DNA from: a virus
IMG/VR virus record: IMGVR_UViG_3300009514_000374
Span: 1 to 64,000 of that record
Length of the DNA: 64,000 nt
Strand: one strand, 5' to 3'
The notes under the pieces: model-generated
Database searches by the model: none
Seen by the model: the letters and a program-made list of their open reading frames with translations, nothing else
What the model was told of the DNA's origin: nothing
Part shown: positions 13,700 to 20,843 of the stretch, piece by piece
Layout: each line of letters opens with the position of its first letter
How positions within the stretch are numbered: position 1 is the stretch's first letter
Translations under genes and position numbers: made by a program

Positions 13700-14347
13700 T
13701 CAGAATGCGTAGTTTTTGTGAGGCTTGCGGACGCGGATCAGCCACGCCTCGTTGTTGTTCTCGGTGACGCCAGGCACGAGCTTGCCTCCCGGATCCTTGA
13801 GGACCAGGCCCTCGATCTCGTCCAGATCCAGTAGCTCCTGAAAGTGACCGCTGAAATTCTCGCGGAACGTCTCGGCGAACCAGACATTCTCGTTCACCCG
13901 AAACGCGAGCTTGCGGCCTGTTTCCTGCTCGTACTCGTTCGGTTCACTCAACGTGAAATCGAGCATGTCGAGCCGGTTGCCGTAGGTGGTCCCAACGAGA
14001 TACTTGCTGTCGTGAACGAGCAGGTCAAACAGCACGAGCCGGTCTTTCACGCCGCGCGTCTTGTTGTTCAGAAGCTCGCCGTCGAGGACGTGCCAGGAGC
14101 CACGATCCAGCGGCAGAGCTTGTAGGGACGCGCGCATATCCGCCGTGATCTTGTACGCCTTGTGTTCGGCCCTGTGGCGCGTGCGAAGGTGAACGGCGCC
14201 CTCGGGATCGATCAAGACGACCGTGCGGGTGCCGTTGAATTTCCGCTGCGCAACCCAACCAGGGTAGTCCCCAACTTGCTCGGGCTGGATCGAGCCCGAG
14301 GGGCGAGGCGGGAACATGACGAACATTTTGTTGTAGGGGATGGGCAT
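13700..14347 (-). CDS. ATP-dependent nucleic acid ligase, adenylation domain
   Basis: 215 residues with the nucleotidyltransferase motifs in order: motif I QRKFNGTR (AMP-accepting Lys in KxNGxR) near residue 36, motif III VLDGELL near 87, motif IV EGLVLKDP near 180 and motif V WLIRVRKPHK at the C-terminus. There is no OB-fold or zinc extension, so it is a minimal ligase, either DNA or RNA type. With the polynucleotide kinase at 46531 and the tRNA array, an RNA-repair role is possible but not proven. Confidence 0.85.
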   Translation of the reverse strand: MPIPYNKMFVMFPPRPSGSIQPEQVGDYPGWVAQRKFNGTRTVVLIDPEGAVHLRTRHRAEHKAYKITADMRASLQALPLDRGSWHVLDGELLNNKTRGVKDRLVLFDLLVHDSKYLVGTTYGNRLDMLDFTLSEPNEYEQETGRKLAFRVNENVWFAETFRENFSGHFQELLDLDEIEGLVLKDPGGKLVPGVTENNNEAWLIRVRKPHKNYAF

Positions 14348-14357
14348 GGCGGGCTGC

Positions 14358-15707
14358 TTACTGTGCTCGGAAGGCTACCTTCCAACCGTTGCGGGTGAGA
14401 AGGTTCAGGAGCGCACTTACGTCGCCCTCAATCTGATCGAGGTCGAGAGTGACGTGGCCGCCCATGGATGGTGCGGCAGCCGGCACTGTTGGCGTGGACT
14501 GTGGGGGAGGCGAAGCGGCCGGAGCGGGAGCCGGACGGGGTACGGGAGCCGGACGGGGTACGGGAGCCGGACGTGATACGGGAGCCGGAGAGGTTGTCCT
14601 GTGGCGCCACACCGTTCGCCGCCCGCCACCGTCCATGGTGACCCGATGATCGTGGAACCCGTTGTCTTTCAGCAAGCCTGTCACACTGGAGAGCCAGTGC
14701 CGACTCAACGCGCCCCAATTGACCTTGCCATCGGCGCGGTATGGGACCTCCATGCCGAGATCAGAGAGCATCTGCTCCAATGCGAATTCAGCGTGGGTTT
14801 GGAGGTACCCAAGGATCGCTTCGGGGGACGGTCGCTGGTCACGGAGGCGTGATGCGGCCGGAGTTGCGGTTGGGGTAGCGGCCGGAACCCCGGCGCTCGG
14901 CTCGGGGGTGGGGTCGAACAGGTAGCTCACGTCCACCTGGAGCGCGTGCGCCACCTTGCACAAGATCGGGAAACCGATCTGGCCCCGCTTGCTTGGGTCG
15001 TCGCGGACGCTTCGCATCGAGCTTGAGCCCTTTACGAGCGTGGAGATCCGGGCCTGCGAACAACCGGCGGCATCGGCAAGATCTGAATGGGTCCAACCTC
15101 GCTCGGAGCGTAGCCGATCGATCGTGCTCGCCATGTATGGCGTGATCTCGATCAGGCGGCCTCGCGTGGTGCGAGCGGTCGGGGCAGGAATGGGTGTGAT
15201 GGGCATGGCGACCTCGGGCTTGGGCTCAGGGGTCACAGCAGCGTCGAGCATGGCAATCACGGGCGGCTCAGGCGGCTGTGGGGGAGGCGGAGCGTAAGCG
15301 GGGGGCGTTGGAGCCTTGGGCACTTGTATGGGCTCAGGTTCGGGCTCAGGCGGCGTGGCGTTGAGGTCCAGGCCGAGCGTCTGTTGGAGGGCGATGGCAC
15401 AGGCGGTTGGGCGTCCCTTGATCGCCCGAATGTAGGGGATGCCTGCGGCCTTGGCCGCATCGCGGAGATCGGTGTCCACGTCACGGCTCAGGAAATGGTT
15501 GGCGGCGATCACAAGGTCGTATTTGTCGGCCTTGACGCGCACCGTGGTTTTGCCTTTCAGCACCGTGTACCAAGAGATCCGCAGACCAAGCTGCTTCTCG
15601 ACCTTACGCTTCACAGCATGGTCGTCCCGGTTGCACACGTACAAGGCCGACATCCCTTCGACCCAAGGCTTCACGCGCTCGATAATGTCTGCGGGGATGT
15701 CGGTCAT
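14358..15707 (-). CDS. DUF2325-like / XRE-type HTH protein with proline-rich linkers
   Basis: 449 residues from ATG 15707, which overlaps the upstream stop as ATGA. Residues 1-105 (ALYVCNRDDHAVKRKVEKQ ... YDLVIAANHFLSRDVD ... AAGIPYIRA) resemble the DUF2325 nucleotide-fold domain. A Pro-rich linker follows, then an XRE-type helix-turn-helix (about 190-255; GWTHSDLADAAGCSQARIST). A helical region comes next (about 280-350; LGMEVPYRADGKVNWGALSR), then a second Pro-rich linker of PVPRPA repeats and a short C-terminal domain ending LLNLLTRNGWKVAF. Likely a DNA-binding regulator or replication accessory protein. Confidence 0.72.
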   Translation of the reverse strand: MTDIPADIIERVKPWVEGMSALYVCNRDDHAVKRKVEKQLGLRISWYTVLKGKTTVRVKADKYDLVIAANHFLSRDVDTDLRDAAKAAGIPYIRAIKGRPTACAIALQQTLGLDLNATPPEPEPEPIQVPKAPTPPAYAPPPPQPPEPPVIAMLDAAVTPEPKPEVAMPITPIPAPTARTTRGRLIEITPYMASTIDRLRSERGWTHSDLADAAGCSQARISTLVKGSSSMRSVRDDPSKRGQIGFPILCKVAHALQVDVSYLFDPTPEPSAGVPAATPTATPAASRLRDQRPSPEAILGYLQTHAEFALEQMLSDLGMEVPYRADGKVNWGALSRHWLSSVTGLLKDNGFHDHRVTMDGGGRRTVWRHRTTSPAPVSRPAPVPRPAPVPRPAPAPAASPPPQSTPTVPAAAPSMGGHVTLDLDQIEGDVSALLNLLTRNGWKVAFRAQ

Positions 15708-15922
15708 GCTGTCCACCATTCGCTATCGACGGCCTCGCACAGTTTCCCGATCGCTTCGCCGTCGCTGTAGCCGATTGCGGTTTCGTAGAGCGTGCCGCCG
15801 TCACCGAGATCGGCTTGAGCCTTGATCTCCACTACACCACGGCCCGTGTCAGTTTCGACCAGATCGAACCATCGAAGGTCGAGGCTGATTTCGTTCCAGG
15901 TGAATGTAGCGGGACGTGGCAT
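15704..15922 (-). CDS. Small hypothetical protein
   Basis: 72 residues. TFTWNEISLDLRWFDLVETD followed by VVEIKAQADLGDGGTLYETA reads as a small beta sheet, and a C-terminal helix IGKLCEAVDSEWW closes it. Its stop overlaps the start of the DUF2325/HTH gene, so translational coupling is likely. It lies downstream of a strong hairpin that should separate it from the gene at 15970. Confidence 0.6.
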   Translation of the reverse strand: MPRPATFTWNEISLDLRWFDLVETDTGRGVVEIKAQADLGDGGTLYETAIGYSDGEAIGKLCEAVDSEWWTA

Positions 15923-15933
15923 GGCAAGGTGAG

Positions 15934-15961
15934 AGCCGAGCCGGGCTTCCCCGGCTCGGCT
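15934..15961 (-). terminator. Strong hairpin, probable terminator
   Basis: AGCCGAGCCGGG pairs perfectly with CCCGGCTCGGCT around a four-base loop. It sits nine bases beyond the stop of the 15970 gene on the minus strand. There is no T-run, so it may instead protect the 3' end. Confidence 0.6.
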
Positions 15962-15969
15962 GGTGAGGG

Positions 15970-16788
15970 CTACTTGGCGTCGAGCTTCGCCTGCATGACA
16001 AGCTCAAAGCACTCGGTCGAGGTCTTGTCGATCTCCGGTCCCTTGATCTGATCGACGGCGCCGAGCGTGTCGATCACGGTGACGAGCTTCGCCACCAGAT
16101 CCTCGCCGTCTTGCAGCGAGTCGTTGACCATGTTCGGCAGGGCCTCCAAGATGCCATCCTTGACCGAAACCTCCGGCTTGAAAATCTGACCGACGTGCTC
16201 GGGGTGAGCCGAGGACACGTCCACCTTCTCGATTTTCTTGCCACAGTCGGCGCAGAAATTGGCGCTGGCGGCTTGCGTCGCGTTGCACTTGGGGCAGACC
16301 TTTTCGCCGGCCACCATGCCCTTGATCGCACCCGTCAGCTTCTCCATGTAGCCGAGGGCCGCGATGGCGGACATATCGATCTTGATCCCGCTCGTCTCCA
16401 CGAACGAGGCAATATCGACGCCGAGCATCGACAGCGCCTCTTGCTTCTCGGCGCTCAGGTGGATGCGCTTGGTCTGGATGTATCCAAACCTGCCGTCGTT
16501 TCCGGTGATGTGGAACATCGACGGCTTGGTGCCGGTCGAGGTGAATCGCTCCGCCCACGTCTCACGGGCGAACCGCTTGACGCGGCCCTCGGCGGTCTTG
16601 ATCTTTTTCTCGATCGTCTTTTGGAAGGTCCGGCCGGCGACCATGACATCGACGGCGGCTTTGAGATCATCCGGGGCTTCGACCTCGGGACGGATCTTGG
16701 TGCTGCCTTTGGCCTTGGCCTTGGGGGCTGCGTTCCCGCCGAAAAGAGCATCGACGGCTTGATCTGAGCTTCTAGGATCGTGAGGCAT
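15970..16788 (-). CDS. Hypothetical protein with zinc ribbon
   Basis: 272 residues; ribosome-binding site CAGGAGAACAGAA and a GGTTTCG-type promoter precede it. The basic N-terminus is followed by a region with FGYIQTKRIHLSAEKQEALS. A zinc ribbon then follows at about 165-190 (KVCPKCNATQAASANFCADC), with two CxxC pairs. The C-terminal part is helical. The protein may bind nucleic acid; it is not assigned to a family. Its own promoter and terminator make it a single-gene unit. Confidence 0.72.
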   Translation of the reverse strand: MPHDPRSSDQAVDALFGGNAAPKAKAKGSTKIRPEVEAPDDLKAAVDVMVAGRTFQKTIEKKIKTAEGRVKRFARETWAERFTSTGTKPSMFHITGNDGRFGYIQTKRIHLSAEKQEALSMLGVDIASFVETSGIKIDMSAIAALGYMEKLTGAIKGMVAGEKVCPKCNATQAASANFCADCGKKIEKVDVSSAHPEHVGQIFKPEVSVKDGILEALPNMVNDSLQDGEDLVAKLVTVIDTLGAVDQIKGPEIDKTSTECFELVMQAKLDAK

Positions 16789-16816
16789 TTCTGTTCTCCT
16801 GGTTGGTCTGTCTCGT

Positions 16817-16845
16817 CTAACGACGACGGATCGGGGACCGAAACC
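16817..16845 (-). promoter_or_regulatory. GGTTTCG-N16-CGTTAG promoter
   Basis: On the minus strand GGTTTCG (16845-16839), 16 nt, CGTTAG (16822-16817). It lies 28 nt before the start of the 15970-16788 gene. Confidence 0.75.
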
Positions 16846-16890
16846 GGCCCAAGTGTCTTACGCCAAATGGCGATGGTTTTGAGGTACGCA

Positions 16891-16921
16891 AAAGCCCGCC
16901 CTGCGGAGCAGGACGGGCGGG
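16891..16921 (-). terminator. Intrinsic terminator of the SWIM-like gene
   Basis: On the minus strand CCCGCCCGTCCTG pairs with CAGGGCGGGC around a short loop and runs into TTTTG. It lies just beyond the stop of 16928-17209. Confidence 0.75.
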
Positions 16922-16927
16922 AAGGGT

Positions 16928-17209
16928 CTAGCCCGCGATGGGGGTGACGGCCGCCTCGATGGCGAGGTAGCTCTCGCCGCGAACCGCAAGGCCGAGGCTG
17001 GTCAGGTGCTTGCAGGTCTTGCCGCGAGCGGAGTCCTTCTTGCCGTAGATGTAGCCACGGCAGGAGCAGCCCCAATACCGGCCCGACTTGTGCTGAGCGA
17101 TGCGGTACACGCTGTTGCTGGACGAGGACCGAATCTCAAATCGGTTGGTCCACTGAGCGTTGTCGGGCAGGAGAGCGGAAGCGGGGATGGAAAGGGTCTT
17201 GGTTGCCAT
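16928..17209 (-). CDS. SWIM-type zinc finger protein
   Basis: 93 residues. WGCSCRGYIYGKKDSARGKTC followed by KHL gives the CxC ... CxH pattern of SWIM zinc fingers (about residues 48-68), with a preceding beta hairpin RFEIRSSSSNSVYRIAQHKS typical of that fold. SWIM domains bind DNA or proteins. The single-domain size suggests an adaptor. It has its own GGTTTCG-type promoter, an AUGGAGG-type ribosome-binding site and a terminator. Confidence 0.75.
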   Translation of the reverse strand: MATKTLSIPASALLPDNAQWTNRFEIRSSSSNSVYRIAQHKSGRYWGCSCRGYIYGKKDSARGKTCKHLTSLGLAVRGESYLAIEAAVTPIAG

Positions 17210-17229
17210 GTGTTTGTTCCTCCATGCCC

Positions 17230-17258
17230 CTAACGATGCCCTGATCGGATCCGAAACC
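17230..17258 (-). promoter_or_regulatory. GGTTTCG-N16-CGTTAG promoter
   Basis: Minus strand GGTTTCG (17258-17252), 16 nt, CGTTAG (17235-17230), then GGAGG and ATG 17209. Confidence 0.78.
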
Positions 17259-17338
17259 TACAGGATCGAATTCCTCGATCCAAGGTTCTGGAATCGCGGG
17301 CTATGCGCGTCCCTCAGAGGCCACAGGCCGGCTCTCAG

Positions 17339-17394
17339 AGGCTCGGGCTCGACAAGGCCCGCCTGGAGCCCGAGAGCCTGACAAGGGCTCCAGG
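17339..17394 (-). promoter_or_regulatory. Overlapping alternative hairpins
   Basis: GCTCGGGCTC (17341-17350) can pair with GAGCCCGAG(A)GC (17366-17377). The same central bases can instead form the perfect ten-base stem CCTGGAGCCC/GGGCTCCAGG (about 17363-17394). The two pairings exclude each other. The site follows the stop of the 17401 gene; terminator or attenuator-like function is possible. Confidence 0.45.
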
Positions 17395-17400
17395 TCGCCG

Positions 17401-17598
17401 CTATGGGCGACGAGGGTGAGGTTCCCCAAGGTGGCGCCGGAGCACTACCCGAGCCTCGTGTCGAGCGGAGATCAAATCGGGGTCACTGATCCCGTAGGGG
17501 TCGGAGGCGACCAGGAGATCGACCAGGGCATCGACCAGGCGACGGGTTGTCAGGTCCACAGGCTGAGAGTCGGGGGCGGGGTTGGGTACGGCTTGCAT
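17401..17598 (-). CDS. Small hypothetical protein
   Basis: 65 residues from ATG 17598 (GTG 17607 is an in-frame alternative overlapping the upstream stop). RRLVDALVDLLVASDPYGIS and the Arg-rich end ARHEARVVLRRHLGE suggest a small helical protein. No family recognised. It is the last gene of a minus-strand run that includes the RHH-like gene. Confidence 0.55.
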   Translation of the reverse strand: MQAVPNPAPDSQPVDLTTRRLVDALVDLLVASDPYGISDPDLISARHEARVVLRRHLGEPHPRRP

Positions 17599-17600
17599 GA

Positions 17601-17882
17601 TCACCACGTTTGGATCGGAGGGATGTAGTCTTGGAGGCCGTCGTCTTTCGGCGGCTTCTCGTCCGTACCTTGGGGTTTGGGGTCCGATCCAGTTTTCGGC
17701 TTTTTCTGCTTCTCGTCTTTGTGACGCTCGCGGTCGTCGTCGGTCGCAGCACCGAGATGTTCCTCGACCAAGGATTCCACGAACGACGACGAGGACTCGT
17801 CGCGTTCGTCGGCGTACCGCTTGATCCGAGTACCCGTCGTGTCTTTTACCGAGATGCTTTTGCGATCCGTACCTTTACCCAT
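17601..17882 (-). CDS. Small hydrophilic protein, possibly ribbon-helix-helix
   Basis: 93 residues. The first half (SISVKDTTGTRIKRYADERD, then SSFVESLVEEHLGA) fits a ribbon-helix-helix DNA-binding fold. The second half is a lysine-rich, charged, probably disordered tail ending YIPPIQTW. It could be a repressor; no partner toxin is visible. It is separated by nine bases from the upstream gene at 17892. Confidence 0.55.
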   Translation of the reverse strand: MGKGTDRKSISVKDTTGTRIKRYADERDESSSSFVESLVEEHLGAATDDDRERHKDEKQKKPKTGSDPKPQGTDEKPPKDDGLQDYIPPIQTW

Positions 17883-17891
17883 CGATCGATC

Positions 17892-18398
17892 TTACCCCGT
17901 TGGATCCTTTCGTCGGAAAGAAATTCGGGGCGTGTTTTCCTGCCGATCGATGGCGGCAAGTAGCTCGTCGCGGAGGGCAGGATCTACGTCAGCGGCCCGT
18001 TCCTCAAAGTCGGAGGTCGTCTTGTACGACACAGTGCGAACGAAAAGGTCGGAGAATGTCTCACCGAGCTTGGCTCGGAGCGCAGAGAGATCCGCATCCT
18101 TGCGGACGACGACGGACGCATTCGGGATCTTGATCGTCGCCCAAGCATCTTCGGATCGGATCGTGATTTCGTGTTCCCCGGTTTTCTCATAGCGCTTCAC
18201 TCCCTCGGCACGGAGCTTGGTCTTGAACGCCTCCAAGGTCTTGTTGGCGGCGTGTTGCACTTGCCAGAGAATTGCCCCGGCCTCGACCATCTGATTGAGG
18301 TCGGAGGCCGAGGCGAGCAAGTCCAGGTCGGACAGAATGTCGGCCATGATCTCGGCGGGCGTGTACTCCCCGTCGTTTTTGTTCTTGGCGCCGAGCAT
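17892..18398 (-). CDS. Hypothetical protein
   Basis: 168 residues from ATG 18398, which overlaps the upstream stop as TGATG. The longer in-frame extension lies wholly within the upstream gene and is rejected. EYTPAEIMADILSDLDLLAS and GAILWQVQHAANKTLEAFKT are helical; EHEITIRSEDAWATIKIPN and VVVRKDADLSALRAKLGE follow. No known family. Translationally coupled to the zinc-finger gene. Confidence 0.65.
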   Translation of the reverse strand: MLGAKNKNDGEYTPAEIMADILSDLDLLASASDLNQMVEAGAILWQVQHAANKTLEAFKTKLRAEGVKRYEKTGEHEITIRSEDAWATIKIPNASVVVRKDADLSALRAKLGETFSDLFVRTVSYKTTSDFEERAADVDPALRDELLAAIDRQENTPRISFRRKDPTG

Positions 18399-19366
18399 CA
18401 CAGGCAATCCTTGTGGAAGGTGCCGCCGTTTTCGATCCACAGGCATTGGTCGCCGTTCGGGATCGTCTTGCTGCACGAGGCACACGTCGGGTTGTTCCGC
18501 GCCTTGATCGGCATAGCCTTGGTCTTGTCCCACTTGGCCTTGCTCTTGCGCTTGGTCGTGCTTTTCTTGGTCGTGCGCCGGTTTCCCGTCACCGCGCCCA
18601 CAGCCTCGTCAAGCTCGTCCAACAGGTCGTCCGTGCGCACGCCTTCCGACGCCGCCTGCTTCACCCGCGCTTTGGCGCGAGCCGAGCGCTCCGCCTTGAC
18701 GCGCTCCGCCTCGATCTCCTGTGAGATCCGAGCGTACTCGGCACGAACCGCTTGCACGCACTCGGCAGCGAGCGGACACGTCTTACACGCGCGGGCTCGG
18801 CTGGAGTGATAGCCGAAGCACTTGGTCGCACCGATCGCTTGCGAGCGAATGAACCCATCCTCGTGATAAGCCCGAGCGTCGGGTCGGCGAAGCTCCACGA
18901 GATTGTCGGGCGCAGCCTCGGTTTCGGTTGTCTCCACCGTCAGCGTCGCGGGAGCTTCGGTCGGCGCAACCGATGCCTCGGCAGCGGCCGTGACCTCGGC
19001 GAGCAGATTGTCAGCGGTGGGCGTGACGGGTGCTTTGACAGCGGTAGGTGCGTCGCCGCCCTCCGCTGCTACAAGCTCCCGAGCTTCGGCGATCCCCTCG
19101 GCTGTGATCGTCCAGTTGCCTCGGCCTTTCTGATCGGTTACGCCTCGCAGCTTGAGCTTGCGAAATGCGATGCCGATCCATTGGTGAGTCTGGAGTCTCC
19201 CGGTGCTGATCGTGCCATACTGTTCCTCGGTGATCCCCATGCGAGAGAAGATCGTCGGGAACACATCGCGCATCGCTACCGCCTTGTTGGGTGTCCAGTC
19301 GGCCGCCAGCGCGAGCGCGACGAGAACGTGCGGGGAGAACGTCTTGGGTGTTGGTTTCGTGGTCAT
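18398..19366 (-). CDS. Winged-helix and zinc-binding protein
   Basis: 322 residues. N-terminus (about 10-95) looks like a Mrr-N type winged helix (RDVFPTIFSRMGITEEQYGT ... KGRGNWTITAEGIAEARELV). A cysteine cluster CFGYHSSRARACKTCPLAAE (plus C) lies at about 183-203. The C-terminus, CASCSKTIPNGDQCLWIENG ending FHKDCL, resembles a PARP- or LIM-type zinc finger. Linkers are Thr/Ala/Glu and Lys rich. Probably DNA-binding; its exact role is unknown. It precedes 17892 with coupled translation. Confidence 0.68.
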   Translation of the reverse strand: MTTKPTPKTFSPHVLVALALAADWTPNKAVAMRDVFPTIFSRMGITEEQYGTISTGRLQTHQWIGIAFRKLKLRGVTDQKGRGNWTITAEGIAEARELVAAEGGDAPTAVKAPVTPTADNLLAEVTAAAEASVAPTEAPATLTVETTETEAAPDNLVELRRPDARAYHEDGFIRSQAIGATKCFGYHSSRARACKTCPLAAECVQAVRAEYARISQEIEAERVKAERSARAKARVKQAASEGVRTDDLLDELDEAVGAVTGNRRTTKKSTTKRKSKAKWDKTKAMPIKARNNPTCASCSKTIPNGDQCLWIENGGTFHKDCL

Positions 19367-19389
19367 GGTTGCGTTCCTTCGGGCTCAAA

Positions 19390-20610
19390 CTACGAGCCAA
19401 AAAAGTCACTGCTCTTGTTCTCCCCGGAGCGGTCGCCTTCATCGAGGATACCTCCGGGGATATGGGGGGACATCAGACGAGCCGCCTCCAGGCGAGTCTC
19501 GCTGTCGGGCATTCCGTCGAGCACCATCCGTGCTGCGCGGCGCATGAGATCGCGGGGCACTTTGCCCGTGGGGTCGAGGGAAAGAATGTCGTCCGCGTGC
19601 CCCACAAAGTTGCACAAGTCGCGGTGGCTGAATTCCGCCGCAAGCTCGTCGTCCATGATCTTTTGACGCAGAGCTTGGGTAGCCTTGCCGATGCCTTCCA
19701 AAGCTGCCCCGCATCGTTCGGAGAACAGCGGGAATTTGGAGCGAATGACCTTTTCCTCGTCCTCCCACTCCATGAAATGAAACTCCAGCTTCCGCTCAAA
19801 GCGCCCCATCAGAGAAGCGTCCAACACGTTCGCCGACGTGTAGCGCATACGCTCGTCTCCGCCACCGGCCGTGTTCGCGGTCATTACGATCACGGTGCCG
19901 GGAAGCACCTTGAACGTCTCGCCGCTCGGGCCAGGGATGCGTCCCTCGATCGAGTCGAGGATCAGCCGCAGAATCTCTGCTTGCGATTTGGTCGCTCGGT
20001 CGCCATCCGTGATCAGGATCAGGTATGGAACCCGCTCGCCATCCTCTGTCACGTAGCCATCGCGGGCTGCGAGCAACAGATCGCCGTACTCCCACGACGT
20101 TCCGTTTTGGTCGAAGCTCTGCGAGTACAGCCACGGCTCGATGTCTGCGCCGGGGATGATCTGGAATTTCTTGGCAGGCCAACGGGTCGCGGCCGAGATA
20201 GCGTGAATGAAACCATCCTTGCCGGTGCCGCTCAGACCCCAAATGTACAGGTGCCGCCGCTTCTTGAGCGCGATGGCAGCCTCTTGGCAATCGAGCGCCA
20301 GGTCACCTTGGGTCGGGAACCTGTACTCGTGCGGCATCTTGAGGCACGCCATTTCGGGCACGCCAGCGTTGAGCCTGAGCGGCACGCTGCACACGTTCAC
20401 CATAAGCTCGTTGACGGCCGGGGGGTGCTCACGCTTGATCCGCTTTGCCTCCAGCCGATCCACTACCTCACTGCTCACGACGGCGTGCGCCGGAAACTGG
20501 TCGAGGTAGTCGTCCAGGGAGAGGTCGTGTGCGGCCTCGATGTGGTCGCCGAGCCAGTGATCGGTGTGGCCGCAAATCTGGCACTTGGGGAGAGCTTGTG
20601 TGGTGCTCAT
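19390..20610 (-). CDS. CobS-like AAA+ ATPase
   Basis: 406 residues. An N-terminal C2H2-like zinc motif (CQICGHTDHWLGDHIEAAH, residues 10-28) is followed by an AAA+ core: Walker A-like GLSGTGKD at 125-132, with Asp in place of Ser/Thr after the Lys, Walker B-like LILITDGDRA near 210, and VIVMTANTAG as sensor 1. This is the layout of phage CobS/MoxR-like ATPases. It is divergent from the CobT-like VWA gene, the usual partner, so an ATPase-VWA chaperone or chelatase-like complex is likely. Whether it inserts cobalt is not shown. Confidence 0.85.
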   Translation of the reverse strand: MSTTQALPKCQICGHTDHWLGDHIEAAHDLSLDDYLDQFPAHAVVSSEVVDRLEAKRIKREHPPAVNELMVNVCSVPLRLNAGVPEMACLKMPHEYRFPTQGDLALDCQEAAIALKKRRHLYIWGLSGTGKDGFIHAISAATRWPAKKFQIIPGADIEPWLYSQSFDQNGTSWEYGDLLLAARDGYVTEDGERVPYLILITDGDRATKSQAEILRLILDSIEGRIPGPSGETFKVLPGTVIVMTANTAGGGDERMRYTSANVLDASLMGRFERKLEFHFMEWEDEEKVIRSKFPLFSERCGAALEGIGKATQALRQKIMDDELAAEFSHRDLCNFVGHADDILSLDPTGKVPRDLMRRAARMVLDGMPDSETRLEAARLMSPHIPGGILDEGDRSGENKSSDFFGS

Positions 20611-20658
20611 TGGGATACTCCAGTCGGCTCAAAGTAAGAGCCGTTCGTTGGCAGTCTC

Positions 20659-20687
20659 CTTACGCCATCCGCCCCGGAACCGAAACC
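20659..20687 (-). promoter_or_regulatory. GGTTTCG-N16-CGTAAG promoter
   Basis: Minus strand GGTTTCG (20687-20681), 16 nt, CGTAAG (20664-20659), 49 nt before ATG 20610 of the CobS-like gene. Confidence 0.75.
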
Positions 20688-20806
20688 TCGGGGGAACGTC
20701 GGAAGGCATGAACGAGGGCCTGCATGGTCCTACAACGCCACACGGGGCGAAAAGGAAACTGCTCAACGGAGGGTCGATTTGGCGTATAGAGGATGGAGCC
20801 CCGCGA

Positions 20807-20835
20807 GGTTTCGGTTCGGGGCCGGTTGCCGTTCA
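20807..20835 (+). promoter_or_regulatory. GGTTTCG-N16-CGTTCA promoter
   Basis: GGTTTCG (20807-20813), 16 nt, CGTTCA (20830-20835). ATG 20844 follows eight bases later, so the transcript would be nearly leaderless and the upstream in-frame ATG 20793 would not be transcribed. Confidence 0.75.
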
Positions 20836-20843
20836 AGGTACGC

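Noticed and set aside
19291-20637. A 448-residue plus-strand open frame opposite the CobS-like gene
   Set aside because: The minus strand has intact AAA+ motifs, a zinc motif and a promoter; the plus frame shows no domain.
20793-20843. An upstream in-frame ATG for the VWA gene behind a GTATAG
   Set aside because: The GGTTTCG-N16-CGTTCA promoter lies downstream of it and leads directly to ATG 20844; the GTATAG is only three bases from the ATG, unlike other CTATAG copies.
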